Program-made: the position numbers and the translations under genes | Part shown: positions 16,670-27,500 of the stretch, one piece after another | How the letters are laid out: the number at the start of each line of letters is the position of its first letter | Numbering within the stretch: position 1 is the first letter of the stretch | The notes under the pieces: generated by a model | Told to the model about the DNA's origin: nothing | Seen by the model: only the letters and a program-made list of their open reading frames with translations | The model's database searches: none | Assembly (NCBI GenBank): GCA_964372095.1 | Contig: CAYJPV010000002.1 | Coordinates: 248,001-312,000, forward strand | Reading direction: 5' to 3' | Length of the DNA stretch: 64,000 bases | Source: CAYJPV01 sp964372095 | Lineage (GTDB): Bacteria; Acidobacteriota; Vicinamibacteria; Vicinamibacterales; JAKQTR01

Positions 16670-19600
16670 GTCCCTGGAGAGCCCCACGCGGTTATTGACC
16701 TGCGTGATCTCCCTCGTGCCGCCGGGCAACCCGACTGTCACGGACCACCCTGTCCGGTCTCTTTGCCCGGGCAGCGTGACCTTGACCGCTGCGGCGCGTG
16801 GCCTGAGGTCTGCCGGCGCCGGAAGCGCCGGCACCGTCGCGGACGCGACCTCGCGGCCGGCTCCGTCGCGCACCACAAGCCGGGAAACGCCCGCCGCAAC
16901 GGAGCCCACGTTGTGCACGGTGGCGGACAACACACGCCCGGCGACGCGCACGTCCTCAGGCCCAATCGCCAGATCGGGACGTTCCCAGTACGGCGTACCC
17001 GCAGACAGGTGGCGCAGCTCGATGACCGTATACGCCCGTGCCGCGAACGAGACCGGCAACGAGGACGAACGATCCAGTGCGACCGTGCGGGAGACGATAT
17101 TCGAGAGCGGGCCGGACCCCGGTTCGGCGCGGGTGCCAACCGTGACCTCCCACTGGCCCGGGTCGATATCCCACAGCGTCATGGTGGCCGCGACGGCGGC
17201 CCCATCGAGGTTGTACCCCGTGACCGTGAGGTGGCGGGGTGTCGCGTCCGGGATCAGCACACCCACCTTCTCGTCGTCCGTGCCGGCAAACCGCCAGCTG
17301 ACGGTGTGGCCAGGCACGTACAGGTTCCGGACGAGGGCCACGCCGCCCAGGCGGGCGCGCTGGATCTCGGTCATCGGAACGTTGACCCGGTCGATCCACA
17401 AGCTGCCATCGGTGTTGATGTACTCGCGCAGCGCCGCAGCCCTGACCTGGTCACCGTACAACGTGCCCAGCACGTCCACGTGGCCGGACACCTGCCAGGC
17501 GAGGTGCCGGGCGCCGTCGGTGCGGGGCGGTTGGCCGCCGGGCGCCAGGATCTGCGTGCGCCAGGTGTCGCGCAGACCCAGGCGATCCAGGGCGTTGGTG
17601 TTCAGGCTGGCCAGCGCCCGTGGGCCCGCGTCGATCATGGGCTGCGTGTACTTGCGGTCTCCCGTCCACCGGTAGGCGGCCCACAACAGCGGCCACGCTC
17701 GGTCTGACGGGCCGGGGAGGTCGCGATCGGTGGAAAACTCGATCGTCGTGCGGAGCGTGCGGGCGCCTGAGGCATCCGCCACGTAGTGCGCCAGCAGTCC
17801 GTCTGCCAGCTCGAGCAGCCATTTCCGCACACGCGGCGCGCCGTTGTAGTCCACCAGCGAGATCGCGGGATGCAGCGCCAGCAGCGAGTTCGTCTTCTGC
17901 CAGCCCCACACGCCTTCCTCGGCGATCGTCGCGCCGCTGAAGTACGTCGATCGAATGTGCCGGTGGCCGGCTTTGTTGATGCCGGTGATCCGTTCGAGCG
18001 CGGCGGCGGTTTCCATGGCCCGCTCGATGTGTTTCGGATTGCCGAAGTCCAGGAGCATCACCTGGCCGAGCACCTGAATACCTTCTTCGTAACTGTGCAG
18101 TTCGTCGGTCTGAATGGCCGAGAGGCCGTTGACGAACAGGCCCTGCTCGTAGAAGGCGTCCATGTGGCGAGTCAGTGATCGGGTCACCTTGTCCGGATTG
18201 CCCCCCATGAACGCCACGCCCGGCCACGCGTTCGTCAGGTCACCATCGTCGGACAGACCTCCGCCGAACTCGCCGTTCTCGATCTGGCGCCGGTCGATGT
18301 ACCAGTTCACGAACCGTTTGATGGCGCGCAGCAGTTCGGTCTGCCGGAAGGCCCACGCGGGCACGCCGGCCGAGACCGGAGCCGTGGCCACCGGCGGCGC
18401 CGGCTGTTCCTTGTTGTAGTCGTACCAGTACTGCCGGCCCAGCAGGTGTTCGGGATCGGCCCGGAGCAGGTCGGTGATGTCCGTTTCCCACCGGGTGAAC
18501 AGCGTGAGACGGCGCGTGCGGGGCGACTCTTCAACCAGATGCGCGTAGTTGTCGCGGACCTGGGTGAACCGATCGGCGGTATGTTCGGCCAGCGCGTCTT
18601 TGCGGGGTTTGAAGACCAGACGCAGTTCGGCGCCTTCGAGTGCTGCGGGACCGAAATCCGCCCCGGCTCCGCTGATGCTGAGATACAGGCCCTTGTCAGC
18701 CGGCAGGATCCGGTCGCGGGTGTCGAGCCAGATTGTGCGAGCCTCGCCGGGTTTCACCGAGACGCTGACGTCCAGCATGTTCCTCAGCGGCCAGATCGGG
18801 TCTTTCACCTGAATACGCAGCGGGAGAGACGACCCGTGCGTCGGCGTCACCTTCAGGGCCGGCAGGTCGATCGCGATGCCGTCGAGGCCACCCGGCAGGT
18901 TCATCCACGAGAACACGCTGTCACCACGGCCCGGCCCCGGATTGGCGTCCCGGAAGTCGGACGGAACGAGGATGTGCACGATCGGCAGCCCCGCTGGCAG
19001 CGTCGTGCGCGGGGTTCGCGGCACCTGCGGTGGCAGCGCCACCATCGTCGCGCGTTCGTCAGCCGGGTAGCGCCCGTTGACGAACGCCAGCGCCGCCGCC
19101 ACGCTCGGCTGATTCGGCTCGACGAAGGCCGTCAGTCGATATGTCAGTTTGCCTATCCCCGCAGGCTCGGTGGCGGGAGCCACGTAGTAGGCGCCGAACT
19201 CGCCGATGGGCGTTTCCTGCTCGGCGTTCGTGAACGTGACCGACCGGCCTCGAATCGGTGTGGGCAGGCGGTGATACGTCCGTTCCTGGCCTTTCGGCCG
19301 ATCGAACAGCGCCACGCCGCCCGACAGCGCCGAACCGACGGTGGCGGCAAGCTTGACCTGGCCCCAGGCGGCACCGGACATCTCGACGTGATTCCACGGT
19401 TCGTCTGGCATGTCGAAGGTCACCGACGTCCCGGACGTCGAGTAACAGTCCCAGTCGGGCAGCTGGAAGTAGTCGTTCCGGCCGGGCAGGCGGGATCGGT
19501 TGTAGACCCCGGGCCAGGTCGTTTCGCGAATGCCGTCAGTGCCCTTCCACCACCACCGCTTGATGTCCCAGGCGTCGTGAATCTCGACCTTGCGGATGCC

Positions 19601-20473
19601 CACCACCGGCGCCTCGAGGGCGGGCGGCACGTCGCCGGGTCTGTTCCAGCCGTTGCGGAACCACCATTCGTCGCGCCATTCCGGCCGATCGAGCGTCCGT
19701 GTCAGCAGCGGGACTTCGGACAGCCCTGCGCCTCCGGCCAGCGTTGATATGTTGTCGTCCGTCAGCATCCGGTCGTAGACCCGCAGTTCGTCGAGATCAC
19801 CGCCGCGCACGAAGTTGTATGCGCTCTGGACCTGGTAGGGGCTGATGATGCGGGAATGGGGTCCGAACTGGTCGAGGGCCGCGTCGAAGACGGCGACGCC
19901 ATCCTGCTTCGCAACCAGTTTCCCGTCCACGTAGAAGCGGATGCCCCGGTTTTCGTCCCACGACAATGCGATGTGCATCCAGCGATCCGGGGCGGGGAAC
20001 GCGGGCATCGGGTACGAGACGCGGGTGCGCGCGAGGCTGGCATCGGTGACGAACGCATCGAATCCGCGGCCGTTGTAGTCGATACGAAGCCACACCATGT
20101 CCCAACTCGAGTGATCGCCGTATCCGACGCGGAAGATTGAGAAAGGCGTCGGGCCGACCGGCTCGCGCGAACGCCAGAAGAACGACAGCGTGCCGCGCTG
20201 CGCGTACATGTTGCCGGGTGCCCAGTACGACAGCAATTGCGAGTGTCCGCATTCGAGGCCCTGGCCTTTGGCACCGCCGGCGATCACGCGGACGTCGTGG
20301 GCGAAATTCGGACGCGGGTCACCGCCAGCGGCGTGGTCGGCCGTAAGCCCGTGTTCGCCCGACAGGTAGAAAAGCAGTCCGGGTTCAGGGCTGGCGGTCG
20401 GCGCCGGAGCGGCGCCCAGCAGCCACACGCAGGAAGTCGCGACCAGTGCTCGACGCCACGCCACACGAGACAT
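16667..20473 (-). CDS. Large secreted LamG plus alpha/alpha-toroid protein of the pectin-like locus
   Basis: A 1268-residue exported protein. A signal peptide (1-25) precedes a LamG/concanavalin-like domain at about 30-245, with WMHIALSWDENRGIRFYVDG and GDLDELRVYDRML typical of the fold. A beta-rich middle (about 250-650) is followed by a helical toroid-like region (about 690-1060), with RRQIENGEFGGGLSDDGDL and NAWPGVAFMG resembling glycan-processing toroids. A beta-sandwich tail (about 1080-1268) closes the protein. No established catalytic motif could be named. The neighbours and architecture suggest a glycan lyase or hydrolase. The ATG at 20473 is preceded by GGAGGTCTC. The stop is embedded in a heptamer array. 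Confidence 0.72.
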   Translation of the reverse strand: MSRVAWRRALVATSCVWLLGAAPAPTASPEPGLLFYLSGEHGLTADHAAGGDPRPNFAHDVRVIAGGAKGQGLECGHSQLLSYWAPGNMYAQRGTLSFFWRSREPVGPTPFSIFRVGYGDHSSWDMVWLRIDYNGRGFDAFVTDASLARTRVSYPMPAFPAPDRWMHIALSWDENRGIRFYVDGKLVAKQDGVAVFDAALDQFGPHSRIISPYQVQSAYNFVRGGDLDELRVYDRMLTDDNISTLAGGAGLSEVPLLTRTLDRPEWRDEWWFRNGWNRPGDVPPALEAPVVGIRKVEIHDAWDIKRWWWKGTDGIRETTWPGVYNRSRLPGRNDYFQLPDWDCYSTSGTSVTFDMPDEPWNHVEMSGAAWGQVKLAATVGSALSGGVALFDRPKGQERTYHRLPTPIRGRSVTFTNAEQETPIGEFGAYYVAPATEPAGIGKLTYRLTAFVEPNQPSVAAALAFVNGRYPADERATMVALPPQVPRTPRTTLPAGLPIVHILVPSDFRDANPGPGRGDSVFSWMNLPGGLDGIAIDLPALKVTPTHGSSLPLRIQVKDPIWPLRNMLDVSVSVKPGEARTIWLDTRDRILPADKGLYLSISGAGADFGPAALEGAELRLVFKPRKDALAEHTADRFTQVRDNYAHLVEESPRTRRLTLFTRWETDITDLLRADPEHLLGRQYWYDYNKEQPAPPVATAPVSAGVPAWAFRQTELLRAIKRFVNWYIDRRQIENGEFGGGLSDDGDLTNAWPGVAFMGGNPDKVTRSLTRHMDAFYEQGLFVNGLSAIQTDELHSYEEGIQVLGQVMLLDFGNPKHIERAMETAAALERITGINKAGHRHIRSTYFSGATIAEEGVWGWQKTNSLLALHPAISLVDYNGAPRVRKWLLELADGLLAHYVADASGARTLRTTIEFSTDRDLPGPSDRAWPLLWAAYRWTGDRKYTQPMIDAGPRALASLNTNALDRLGLRDTWRTQILAPGGQPPRTDGARHLAWQVSGHVDVLGTLYGDQVRAAALREYINTDGSLWIDRVNVPMTEIQRARLGGVALVRNLYVPGHTVSWRFAGTDDEKVGVLIPDATPRHLTVTGYNLDGAAVAATMTLWDIDPGQWEVTVGTRAEPGSGPLSNIVSRTVALDRSSSLPVSFAARAYTVIELRHLSAGTPYWERPDLAIGPEDVRVAGRVLSATVHNVGSVAAGVSRLVVRDGAGREVASATVPALPAPADLRPRAAAVKVTLPGQRDRTGWSVTVGLPGGTREITQVNNRVGLSRD

Positions 20474-20485
20474 GAGACCTCCACA

Positions 20486-20535
20486 ATCGGCCCTCGGCCA
20501 TCGGCCCTCGGCTATCGGCTATCGGCTATCGGCTA
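20486..20535. repeat. Heptamer array carrying the stop codon of the small LamG gene
   Basis: Seven in-phase units are present. On the minus strand, TAGCCGA occurs three times, followed by GGGCCGA and TGGCCGA alternating. The first TAG (20535-20533) is the LamG stop. The last unit lies 13 bp before the start codon of the next gene, so the array also fills its leader region. Confidence 0.9.
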
Positions 20536-21285
20536 CCAGTTCACGCGGCCCGTGTATTGAGCCGCATGCCGAAGGTCGACAGCCGAAAAAAGGGGCCTGG
20601 CCCCTTTTTTCGCCGGTACGGTCAGCAACTGCCCTGCCGGCAGCGCCTCCGGCGTGATTCGAACCAGACGAATACGCCCCTTGAACCACGAGACCTTGTT
20701 CTGGCGGACGCCAATCGACACGCGCCCGTCGTTCATGGGCCCGAACGCGACGGCTCCCGCGAGTTCCTGCTGCCCGTCCACGTAATGCGTCATCGTCGTG
20801 CCGTCGTAACTCAGCGCGACGGTGTGCCACGACCCGGCCGGATGCCGGCGCCCGCGATCGATCAGCGTCAGGCCGGCCGCCCCCTGTTTGAGGAACGTAT
20901 CGAGGCACCAGGTCCGGTCCGGGGCCAGCCGGAGCTCGAGCAAGGCGCGGTTGTCGGCCGCAGTGTCCTGCACGTGGAAGAAACGCTGCTCTTCGGGACC
21001 CTCGACCGCAGGCTGGATCAGCGCCTCGACGGTGAACCGCCGCAGCCCCTGCAGGGGGTTGGTTTCGAGGAACAACCCGTCCGTGGCACCGTTGAACTCG
21101 ACAGCGGGTCCCAGGGGCGTCTCGACCACGGCCGGCGTGCCAATCACCGTGACCGGATGACCGCCGACGCGCGAGAGATTGTCGACCAGCCACGTGACGG
21201 ACTGGACCGCGGGAGCCTGGCCTGAGGCAACAGCCCCGAGCAGGGCGCCTGCGATCAGCACGAGTGCCACATGAGATCGGGACAT
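20533..21285 (-). CDS. Secreted LamG/concanavalin-like domain protein
   Basis: A 250-residue exported protein. Signal peptide MSRSHVALVLIAGALLGAVASG, then one LamG-like jelly-roll (about 50-225) with RFTVEALIQPAVEGPEEQRF, GSWHTVALSYDGTTMTHYVDG and GRIRLVRITPEAL. It is probably a carbohydrate-binding partner of the locus. The ATG at 21285 was chosen because the signal peptide begins there. The last 20 or so residues (KKGARPLF and beyond) are encoded by a palindromic element and a heptamer array, so the natural C-terminus probably lay near VPA. It is 60 bp upstream of the large LamG gene. Confidence 0.75.
   Translation of the reverse strand: MSRSHVALVLIAGALLGAVASGQAPAVQSVTWLVDNLSRVGGHPVTVIGTPAVVETPLGPAVEFNGATDGLFLETNPLQGLRRFTVEALIQPAVEGPEEQRFFHVQDTAADNRALLELRLAPDRTWCLDTFLKQGAAGLTLIDRGRRHPAGSWHTVALSYDGTTMTHYVDGQQELAGAVAFGPMNDGRVSIGVRQNKVSWFKGRIRLVRITPEALPAGQLLTVPAKKGARPLFSAVDLRHAAQYTGRVNW
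20584..20612. repeat. 29-bp A6/T6 palindrome inside the 3' end of the LamG gene
   Basis: Positions 20584-20597 and 20599-20612 are exact reverse complements about T20598, giving an A-run, G4, C4 and T-run hairpin. On the minus strand it is read as AKKGARPLFS in the LamG protein. Either strand shows a GC stem ending in six T, so it could also act as a bidirectional terminator. Confidence 0.8.
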
Positions 21286-21305
21286 GGTTCTGCCTCGCAA
21301 TGTCT

Positions 21306-24300
21306 TCAGCGCTTCCGGGTCAGCCACGCCACCGCCGGCTGGCCAGCGATCGTGGCCGGCGGCGCCAGTGTAACCGCACGCCCGCCCGGGATCGCCGCGC
21401 CTGTCAGCGGTGCGGTGCCGGCGTCGCTCACCCACGACACGGTAAACAAGCCGGGCTCGCCGGACAGGTCCACCACGACCGGCTGCCCGGCCGTGACGTA
21501 CACCAGAACCGTCTCGCTCGCCCTGACCAGGGCCCACGCCGTATCGCGGCCGGATCGTACAAGATCGGCGGGGCGAGTGGCGGCGCGGATCACGTTTGGG
21601 ATGTGACGTTCGACGGCGGCGGTCAAGGCCGGGAATTCATCGGCGTTCCAGAGCGTGACGATGAGCGGGTGGCTGTCGCGGTATTCGCGCCAGGCCCGGT
21701 ACTTCATCGGCTTCGAACTGGCCCAACGCGTGTCAAACAGCTTCTGGAACTCGGGGCTGTTGAGGAAGTCTTTCTGGTCGAGGGCCGAGATGCCCAGCTT
21801 CTGCTTCAGCGCCGCGAGTTCCTGTGGTGTGGCAATGTCGGGCCGCTGTTCGCGCGGCGCGCGGTTGATGGCGCCGCGGGCCGCGAACAGGGTCCCATCG
21901 GCGCGGTAGACCCACCCGAGCACGTCCACGGCCGAGATCATGGGGCCGCGCACGGGATCCTCCAGAATCGTGTCCATCTGATCCTTGGGGATTTCCAGCG
22001 CGATGAAAACCTGTTTCCCCCGCTCCCGCTGCCACTCGCCGATGGTGTCGAGCCAGAAACGCACGAACTCGATCGGGCCGGTGTATTCGCGGTCGATCCC
22101 GTGAACGACGTTGCTGTTGTGGCCGAACGTGTCGAGGGCGTGACGGATGTAGCGCCGATGCAGGTCGCGGCGCAGCGGGTCGGTGACGTCGTAGAACACG
22201 CTGGCTGCGGGGACCTCGTCGGGCAGGCCGGTCGGCTGGATCGTGTTCACCGGCCGCCACGGGAAGTCGACATAGTGCGAGCGGCTTTCCAGCAGCCAGT
22301 GCTGGAAGTAGAAGTTGTGGTACAGGATGAGTCCCTTGCGGTCGGCGATGTCCGCAAAGGCCTTCATGCGGTCGAAGTACCACGGGTTGAAGCGTGTGAG
22401 GTCGTACTGGCTCAGGCCGTCCCAGGCTTTGCCCGTGCCGCTGCGCGCCCAGGGCAGTTCCATGAAAGGCGCCCACACCTCGCCTGTGCGCTGCTCGGGC
22501 GAGCCGTAGTAGTTGTGGTCGACGCGGCGCCGATCGTACCAGAGGCCGTAATGCTGGTAGAAGGCCGAACGCGGCGCCATGGCGGCGGCCATGGCCTCCA
22601 GGTCGTCCGTCCAGCCGGTGCCGGTCTTCCCAGGCGCGAAGCGCGTGATGGCCGGGCCGAAGGTCCTGGCCAGGGTGCGCGGCATCTGGGCCTGGAACCA
22701 CGAGTACGACGTGCGGGCGGTCCAGGCCGGCAGGCTGTCGATCGTGAAGGCGCCGTTCCTGGCCCGCAGGGGCGACGGTGGCGGCCCGGCGTGGCGAGCC
22801 TGTTCGTTCGCCACGAACGCCGCGACGTCCTCGTCCGTCAACCGGCGGAGATCGGGCGCCGCCGCAGGCGGCATGGCCGGCTCGATCGCGCTGACGGCGG
22901 ACGTACCGAGGCGCTCCGCCAGTTGCGCAAGATAGAGGCTGGCGGGCTCCACGGGCATGCCGCGGTAGAAGTCGCGGTACGGCATGGTCCGGGGATCCCA
23001 GACGACGCCGTCGCCGGTCACCACGCCTTTGCAGCCGTACGCCTGGTTGACGGCACCGGGCGGGCTCACGACCTCGATGTCCGTGGCCTCGCCGTTCCAC
23101 AGGACCGAATTGGCGGCCGCCCATCCCTGTCCCTGGTCGGCCGTCATGCGGTTGGTGAAACGCAGCGCGTTGCCGCGGATGGTCACCGAGTCGTAGAGCA
23201 CGCCCGATGCCCAGCTTTCGAGGGGGCCGCTGAACCCGAGCGCGTCACGCGACGAACATTGCAGGAAGACGTTCGGTCCCGCCGCGGCGAACCCAGCAAC
23301 GAAGTCGTGCAGACCCTGCTCGCTGCGGCAGTGCCTGAACAACGTGAGTTGCCCTTCCGTGACGAATACCCGGCGCCGATATCCGCCCGGTTCCGATACC
23401 GGCGCGCCGGCATCCACGTGTTCCACGGTGGTCCACTTGGCATCCGGCCCCACCAGCACGGCGTGACCGGCGAAGTGGCGCACGGCCACGCGGCGCACCC
23501 ACACGTTCTCGGCCTTGTCGATGACGATGGCGTCCCACGCATGGTCTTCATCGTGCGGGCGCGTCGTGTCGAAGGTCGACGCCAGGCGCAGGTTCTCGAC
23601 GCCGGCGCGGGCGATTCTGCCGGGGAACTCGGCGCGGGCGATCCAGCCTCCGCCGAAGATCTGGTCAAGGGCCGTCGTGATCGGGGCATCGACCGTCACG
23701 CGGTTGCCAGCGACGGCGGTGACCACGCGGTCCCATTCGATGTCGCGAGAACCGGGCTGCCAGTGCAGCCGGTTTTCGGGACGCCAGCCGGCGAAGGTGT
23801 TCATGCCCAGCGCGGCAATCCATGCGGCCGTTGACGGACGATGAATGACGACACGCTGGCCCGCGCGGAACGAGGTGCCAGGCGCGACGGTGAACGAACG
23901 GGCGCCGGATGGCACGTACGTATCGGCCACAGCCACGCGCGAGCCAGGCACTTCCAGCCGTGTGCCCGTGCCCGAGATCACGACGAACGCCCGGCGGGAT
24001 CGGCCTGCGGCGACGAGTTCGGTTCCGTCTTCGCCGGCGCCGGCGCCGCGCAGGACCACGCCACTATCGGCAATGCGCAACGCGCCGTCGATCACGAAGC
24101 GCCCCGGCTCCAGGACGACCGCTCCGCGAAATCCATGCGGATCCAGCGGCATGGCGGCCACGAGATCAATGGCGGCCTGCACCCGTTGACCGTCGTGCGT
24201 ACCGGCAGGTGCGACACGAATCCGGGCGGGCACATCAGGGAGAGCGTGGCCGCCGCCGGCGTAGCCGGCGTGAGAGAAATCAACGACCCGGGTGCCCAGG

Positions 24301-24485
24301 CTATCTGACGTGTAGACGAGCCGCCCGTCGGCGCCGCGGCCGATCGAGACGGCGGGCCGGTCGGCCGGCACGGTTGACTGCGACGACGCCACGGGCTGTG
24401 CGAGCAGGGCAGCGGCCAGGAGGCTCCGCCACAGAGCGTGTCCCCGGCGGGCTGGGGTGCGATCGGAACGATCGTCGTTGATCAT
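21306..24485 (-). CDS. Secreted right-handed beta-helix plus TIM-barrel-like protein (DUF6298-like)
   Basis: A 1059-residue exported protein. The N-terminal signal region (about 18-35) is followed by VDFSHAGYAGGGHALPDVPA (about 68-87), a motif typical of proteins with a pectate-lyase-like beta-helix. Helix coils with short repeating strands run to about 560. After a linker rich in Pro and Ala (about 600), a second domain to about 960 has NHNYYGSPEQRTGEVW, HNFYFQHWLLESRSHYVDF and GIDREYTGPIEFVRFWLDT. This looks like a glycosidase-type barrel of the DUF6298 kind. The C-terminal 60 residues are a beta-sandwich. It probably acts on pectic glycans. Its start is 69 bp after the TonB receptor stop, with a terminator in between. 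Confidence 0.72.
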   Translation of the reverse strand: MINDDRSDRTPARRGHALWRSLLAAALLAQPVASSQSTVPADRPAVSIGRGADGRLVYTSDSLGTRVVDFSHAGYAGGGHALPDVPARIRVAPAGTHDGQRVQAAIDLVAAMPLDPHGFRGAVVLEPGRFVIDGALRIADSGVVLRGAGAGEDGTELVAAGRSRRAFVVISGTGTRLEVPGSRVAVADTYVPSGARSFTVAPGTSFRAGQRVVIHRPSTAAWIAALGMNTFAGWRPENRLHWQPGSRDIEWDRVVTAVAGNRVTVDAPITTALDQIFGGGWIARAEFPGRIARAGVENLRLASTFDTTRPHDEDHAWDAIVIDKAENVWVRRVAVRHFAGHAVLVGPDAKWTTVEHVDAGAPVSEPGGYRRRVFVTEGQLTLFRHCRSEQGLHDFVAGFAAAGPNVFLQCSSRDALGFSGPLESWASGVLYDSVTIRGNALRFTNRMTADQGQGWAAANSVLWNGEATDIEVVSPPGAVNQAYGCKGVVTGDGVVWDPRTMPYRDFYRGMPVEPASLYLAQLAERLGTSAVSAIEPAMPPAAAPDLRRLTDEDVAAFVANEQARHAGPPPSPLRARNGAFTIDSLPAWTARTSYSWFQAQMPRTLARTFGPAITRFAPGKTGTGWTDDLEAMAAAMAPRSAFYQHYGLWYDRRRVDHNYYGSPEQRTGEVWAPFMELPWARSGTGKAWDGLSQYDLTRFNPWYFDRMKAFADIADRKGLILYHNFYFQHWLLESRSHYVDFPWRPVNTIQPTGLPDEVPAASVFYDVTDPLRRDLHRRYIRHALDTFGHNSNVVHGIDREYTGPIEFVRFWLDTIGEWQRERGKQVFIALEIPKDQMDTILEDPVRGPMISAVDVLGWVYRADGTLFAARGAINRAPREQRPDIATPQELAALKQKLGISALDQKDFLNSPEFQKLFDTRWASSKPMKYRAWREYRDSHPLIVTLWNADEFPALTAAVERHIPNVIRAATRPADLVRSGRDTAWALVRASETVLVYVTAGQPVVVDLSGEPGLFTVSWVSDAGTAPLTGAAIPGGRAVTLAPPATIAGQPAVAWLTRKR

Positions 24486-24501
24486 GGAATGCCGGCCGGA
24501 G

Positions 24502-24537
24502 AAAAAAAGAGCCGGGGCGAGTGGGCCTCGCCCCGGC
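24502..24537 (-). terminator. Intrinsic terminator downstream of the TonB receptor
   Basis: On the minus strand an 11-bp perfect GC stem (24537-24527 with 24521-24511, loop GCCCA) is followed by TC and seven T (24508-24502). It lies 18 bp after the receptor stop and 17 bp before the next gene, so it would end or attenuate transcription entering the degradative genes. Confidence 0.85.
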
Positions 24538-24554
24538 AGCCACGGAGGAACGAG

Positions 24555-27500
24555 CTAGAACACGAAACGGAGACCGATCTGGATTTCGCGCCCGGTGCTC
24601 TCGGCACGTTTGCGGGTGACCTTGCCGAAGTTCGCGCTGCCCAGCGTCATGTCGGGGTTGTCCCAGATGATGCTGTTAAAGGCGTTGTAGGCCTCCACGC
24701 GCGCTTCGAGTTTGTACTTGTTGGTGATGCTGAAGTTCTTCGTCAGCGTCATGTCGACGAACGTCGCGCTCGGGCCGTTGAGGCCGTCGAAGTAGTAGGG
24801 ATTCGACCGAGGCGTGTACGCGTCGGCCACGGAGAACATGCTGGTGTCGAACCACCTGTCGTTGGTCGGATTGTCGAGCTTCGGGTTGCCCGACACGAGG
24901 TAGCTCGTGCCCCACAGCAGTGGACGGCCCGAGTAGTAACGGGCAGACGCGGTGTACTGCCAGCCGCCGAGGACCATGTCCAGCGCGCGCGACATGTTCT
25001 TGCCGAAGGCGCGGTCGCGCCCGACGGGAATCTGCCACGTGGCCGCGGCGGTCATGCGGTGGGCCGGCGCGGCCGTCGGCCGCCAGTCCCAGCCATCTTT
25101 CCCGCCGCTCGTCAGCACCTTGTACTGCGCCAGGTCGTCGAACCAGCCCTGGACACGTTCGTGCGCGTAGGCATACGCCGCGAGGAACGTAATGCCCTTG
25201 GTGAACGGCCGCTGCAGCTTGATGTCGAAGCTGTGTGTCTTCAGTTTCGAGCCGTTCGTGTTGGCCTGATTCAGAGCGGAATACTGCGGGTACGGCTTGA
25301 GCAGGCTGCCGAGGGTGACCGTGGACGGGTTGCGCAGCGCGCCGGGGAACTTGTCAACGGTCAGGTAGTTGCGGAACGGGTTCGGGACCTGCGTGTTGAG
25401 CAGTGTTTTGTACTCGTACCTGAACGCCGGGTCCATCATGTTCAGGTCGATCGTGTACGGCACGCGCGTGCCGTAGTTGAAGAAGTACGACAGGTCCAGA
25501 ATCGTCCCGAACAGAATCTGGCGCTGGTACGAAATATTGATGCGGTCGTTCAGCTGCGGCCGCAGTTGGTACTCGTCGAGCGTCACGGCGCCGCCGAGGT
25601 TCGTGTACCGGCCGTACGCCTGGCCGTAGGGCTCGATGACGGGGTTGAGGCCGACCGGGAACGGATCCGCAAGCGTCTGACGCGGCACGCCGTTCGCCAG
25701 GTTGAGCGTCGTGGTCGTCTGGGCGTAACCCGCGTACTGATCGACAAAGGCGCCCAGTGTATCGCGCACGTTGCTCGTGGGCCGCATAAACCTGGCGTAC
25801 CCGAATCGAATGACGGAATTGTCACCCAGGCGGTAGTTGGCGCCAAAGCGGGGCAGGAAGTTCTTCCACGTCGATTCCCACGCGTGCGGGTTGTCCTCCG
25901 ACGTGAAGACCCAGGCGCCGTTGTAGGTGTAACCGTAGCCTTTGGACGCCATCAGTGACAGGGCCTGCGCCGGCATGGTCGGCGGCGTGGCGATCATCTC
26001 GGGAATCGGCTGGGTCAGGTCGATGCGCTGCGACAGCCGATAGTCCGGATCGGTCGGGCCCGGCTCGTATTCCCAACGGAGGCCCACGTTGATCGTGAGC
26101 CGATCGTTCACCTTCCAGTCATCCTGAACGTAGGCGGCGTACCCCAGCAGGTTCACCGTCTGCAGCGGCACGAGGCGCGCGGACGAGCGGTTGTCCAGTG
26201 CCCCGAGCAGGAACGACGCCCACTGGTTGCCCGAGCTCGTCACGGCCGGCGAGTCCGAACTGTTGGCGGTGAGCGCCGAGTTAATCGCTACGTTGATCGG
26301 CTCGAAGCGGGCGGCTTCGCCGTAGTACGCCCGGACTTCACCGCCGACCTTCAGGTTGTGGGACCCTTCGTACCGGTTCAAGCGAACCGCCGCGGTCCAG
26401 GCATCGGGGTGCTGGTACCACTCGCGGCCCTGCCGGCCGAGGCGATTCGTCGTGGCGGTGCCGGAACCCGAGACCACGTCCAAGGCCGGGTAGTACACGT
26501 AACCGCTGTTGTAGAGTGACGAGTACCAGCTGTTCGACCAGTAGCTCTGCAGACCGCTTTCGCCCAGCAGCAGGGACGGGTTGTAGAACTCGTCGGTCAT
26601 GTTGTAGTAGCTGCCGCGGATATTGAGGGTCATCTTGTTCGACATGACCCACACCGAGTCGGCGGCCGCGCTCATGCCGTACCGGTTGCTGCCGGTCAGG
26701 GGGAAGAACCCGGAATCCGTCGGGTTCTGCTGGTACAGATTGGCCTTGAACTGGCCGTAGCGGGCGAAGATCTTCCAGTTGTCCGTGATGTTCAGGTCGA
26801 CGCGCTGCGAGAAGTTCCAGTAGTCGGTCTTGTCGGCCACGCTGTACTGCAGGTTGTCCACAAACCCTGGCGCGTTCGGCAGCGGGATCTGCTGCAGCAT
26901 CTTCAGCGCGACAGGATCGAACATCGAGCTGGGAATGACGTTTCCGGCAAACGGCGTGCGGACGACACGCCCTGTGGCGGGGTTGATGACCGACGACCAC
27001 GGGTCGTAAATCGTGCGCACCACACCGCTCAGTGTCGACTGGCTGAAGTCGCCGTTGCGTTCGGCCGCCGTCGGCACCGTGCGGACGATCGTGTTCGGGC
27101 GTGTGTCGTCCCACTGTTCGTACGACGAGAACGAGAACAGCTTGTTCTTCCTGATGGGGAACCCCAGGGTCGCGCCGAAGGTCTTGAGCTCGGTCCCCTT
27201 GTAGTTGTCGAGGTTGGCGCCGGCGGGAATACGGATCGTCGGGTCGGCAATGGAATTCAGGCTCGGGTCGCGCATAAACCCGTAGACGGAGCCCTTCCAC
27301 ATGTTCGTGCCCGACTTCATGTTCAGGCTGATGATGCCGCCCAGGCTGTGGCCATTCTCGGCGTCCACACTGTTCTTCGACACCGTGATTTCTTCAACCG
27401 CGTCGACGGCCGGGGTGTAAGCCGTCTTGTAGCTGGCGCCCAGCGCGACGCCGTCCAGCAGGACGTCGTTCGCGTTCGTCGTCGCGCCGCCCGCGTCGTA

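Noticed and set aside
20584..20612. Simple intrinsic terminator
   Set aside because: It lies inside the LamG coding frame ahead of the stop and there is no plus-strand gene feeding into it, so it is listed as a palindromic element. Terminator activity remains possible.
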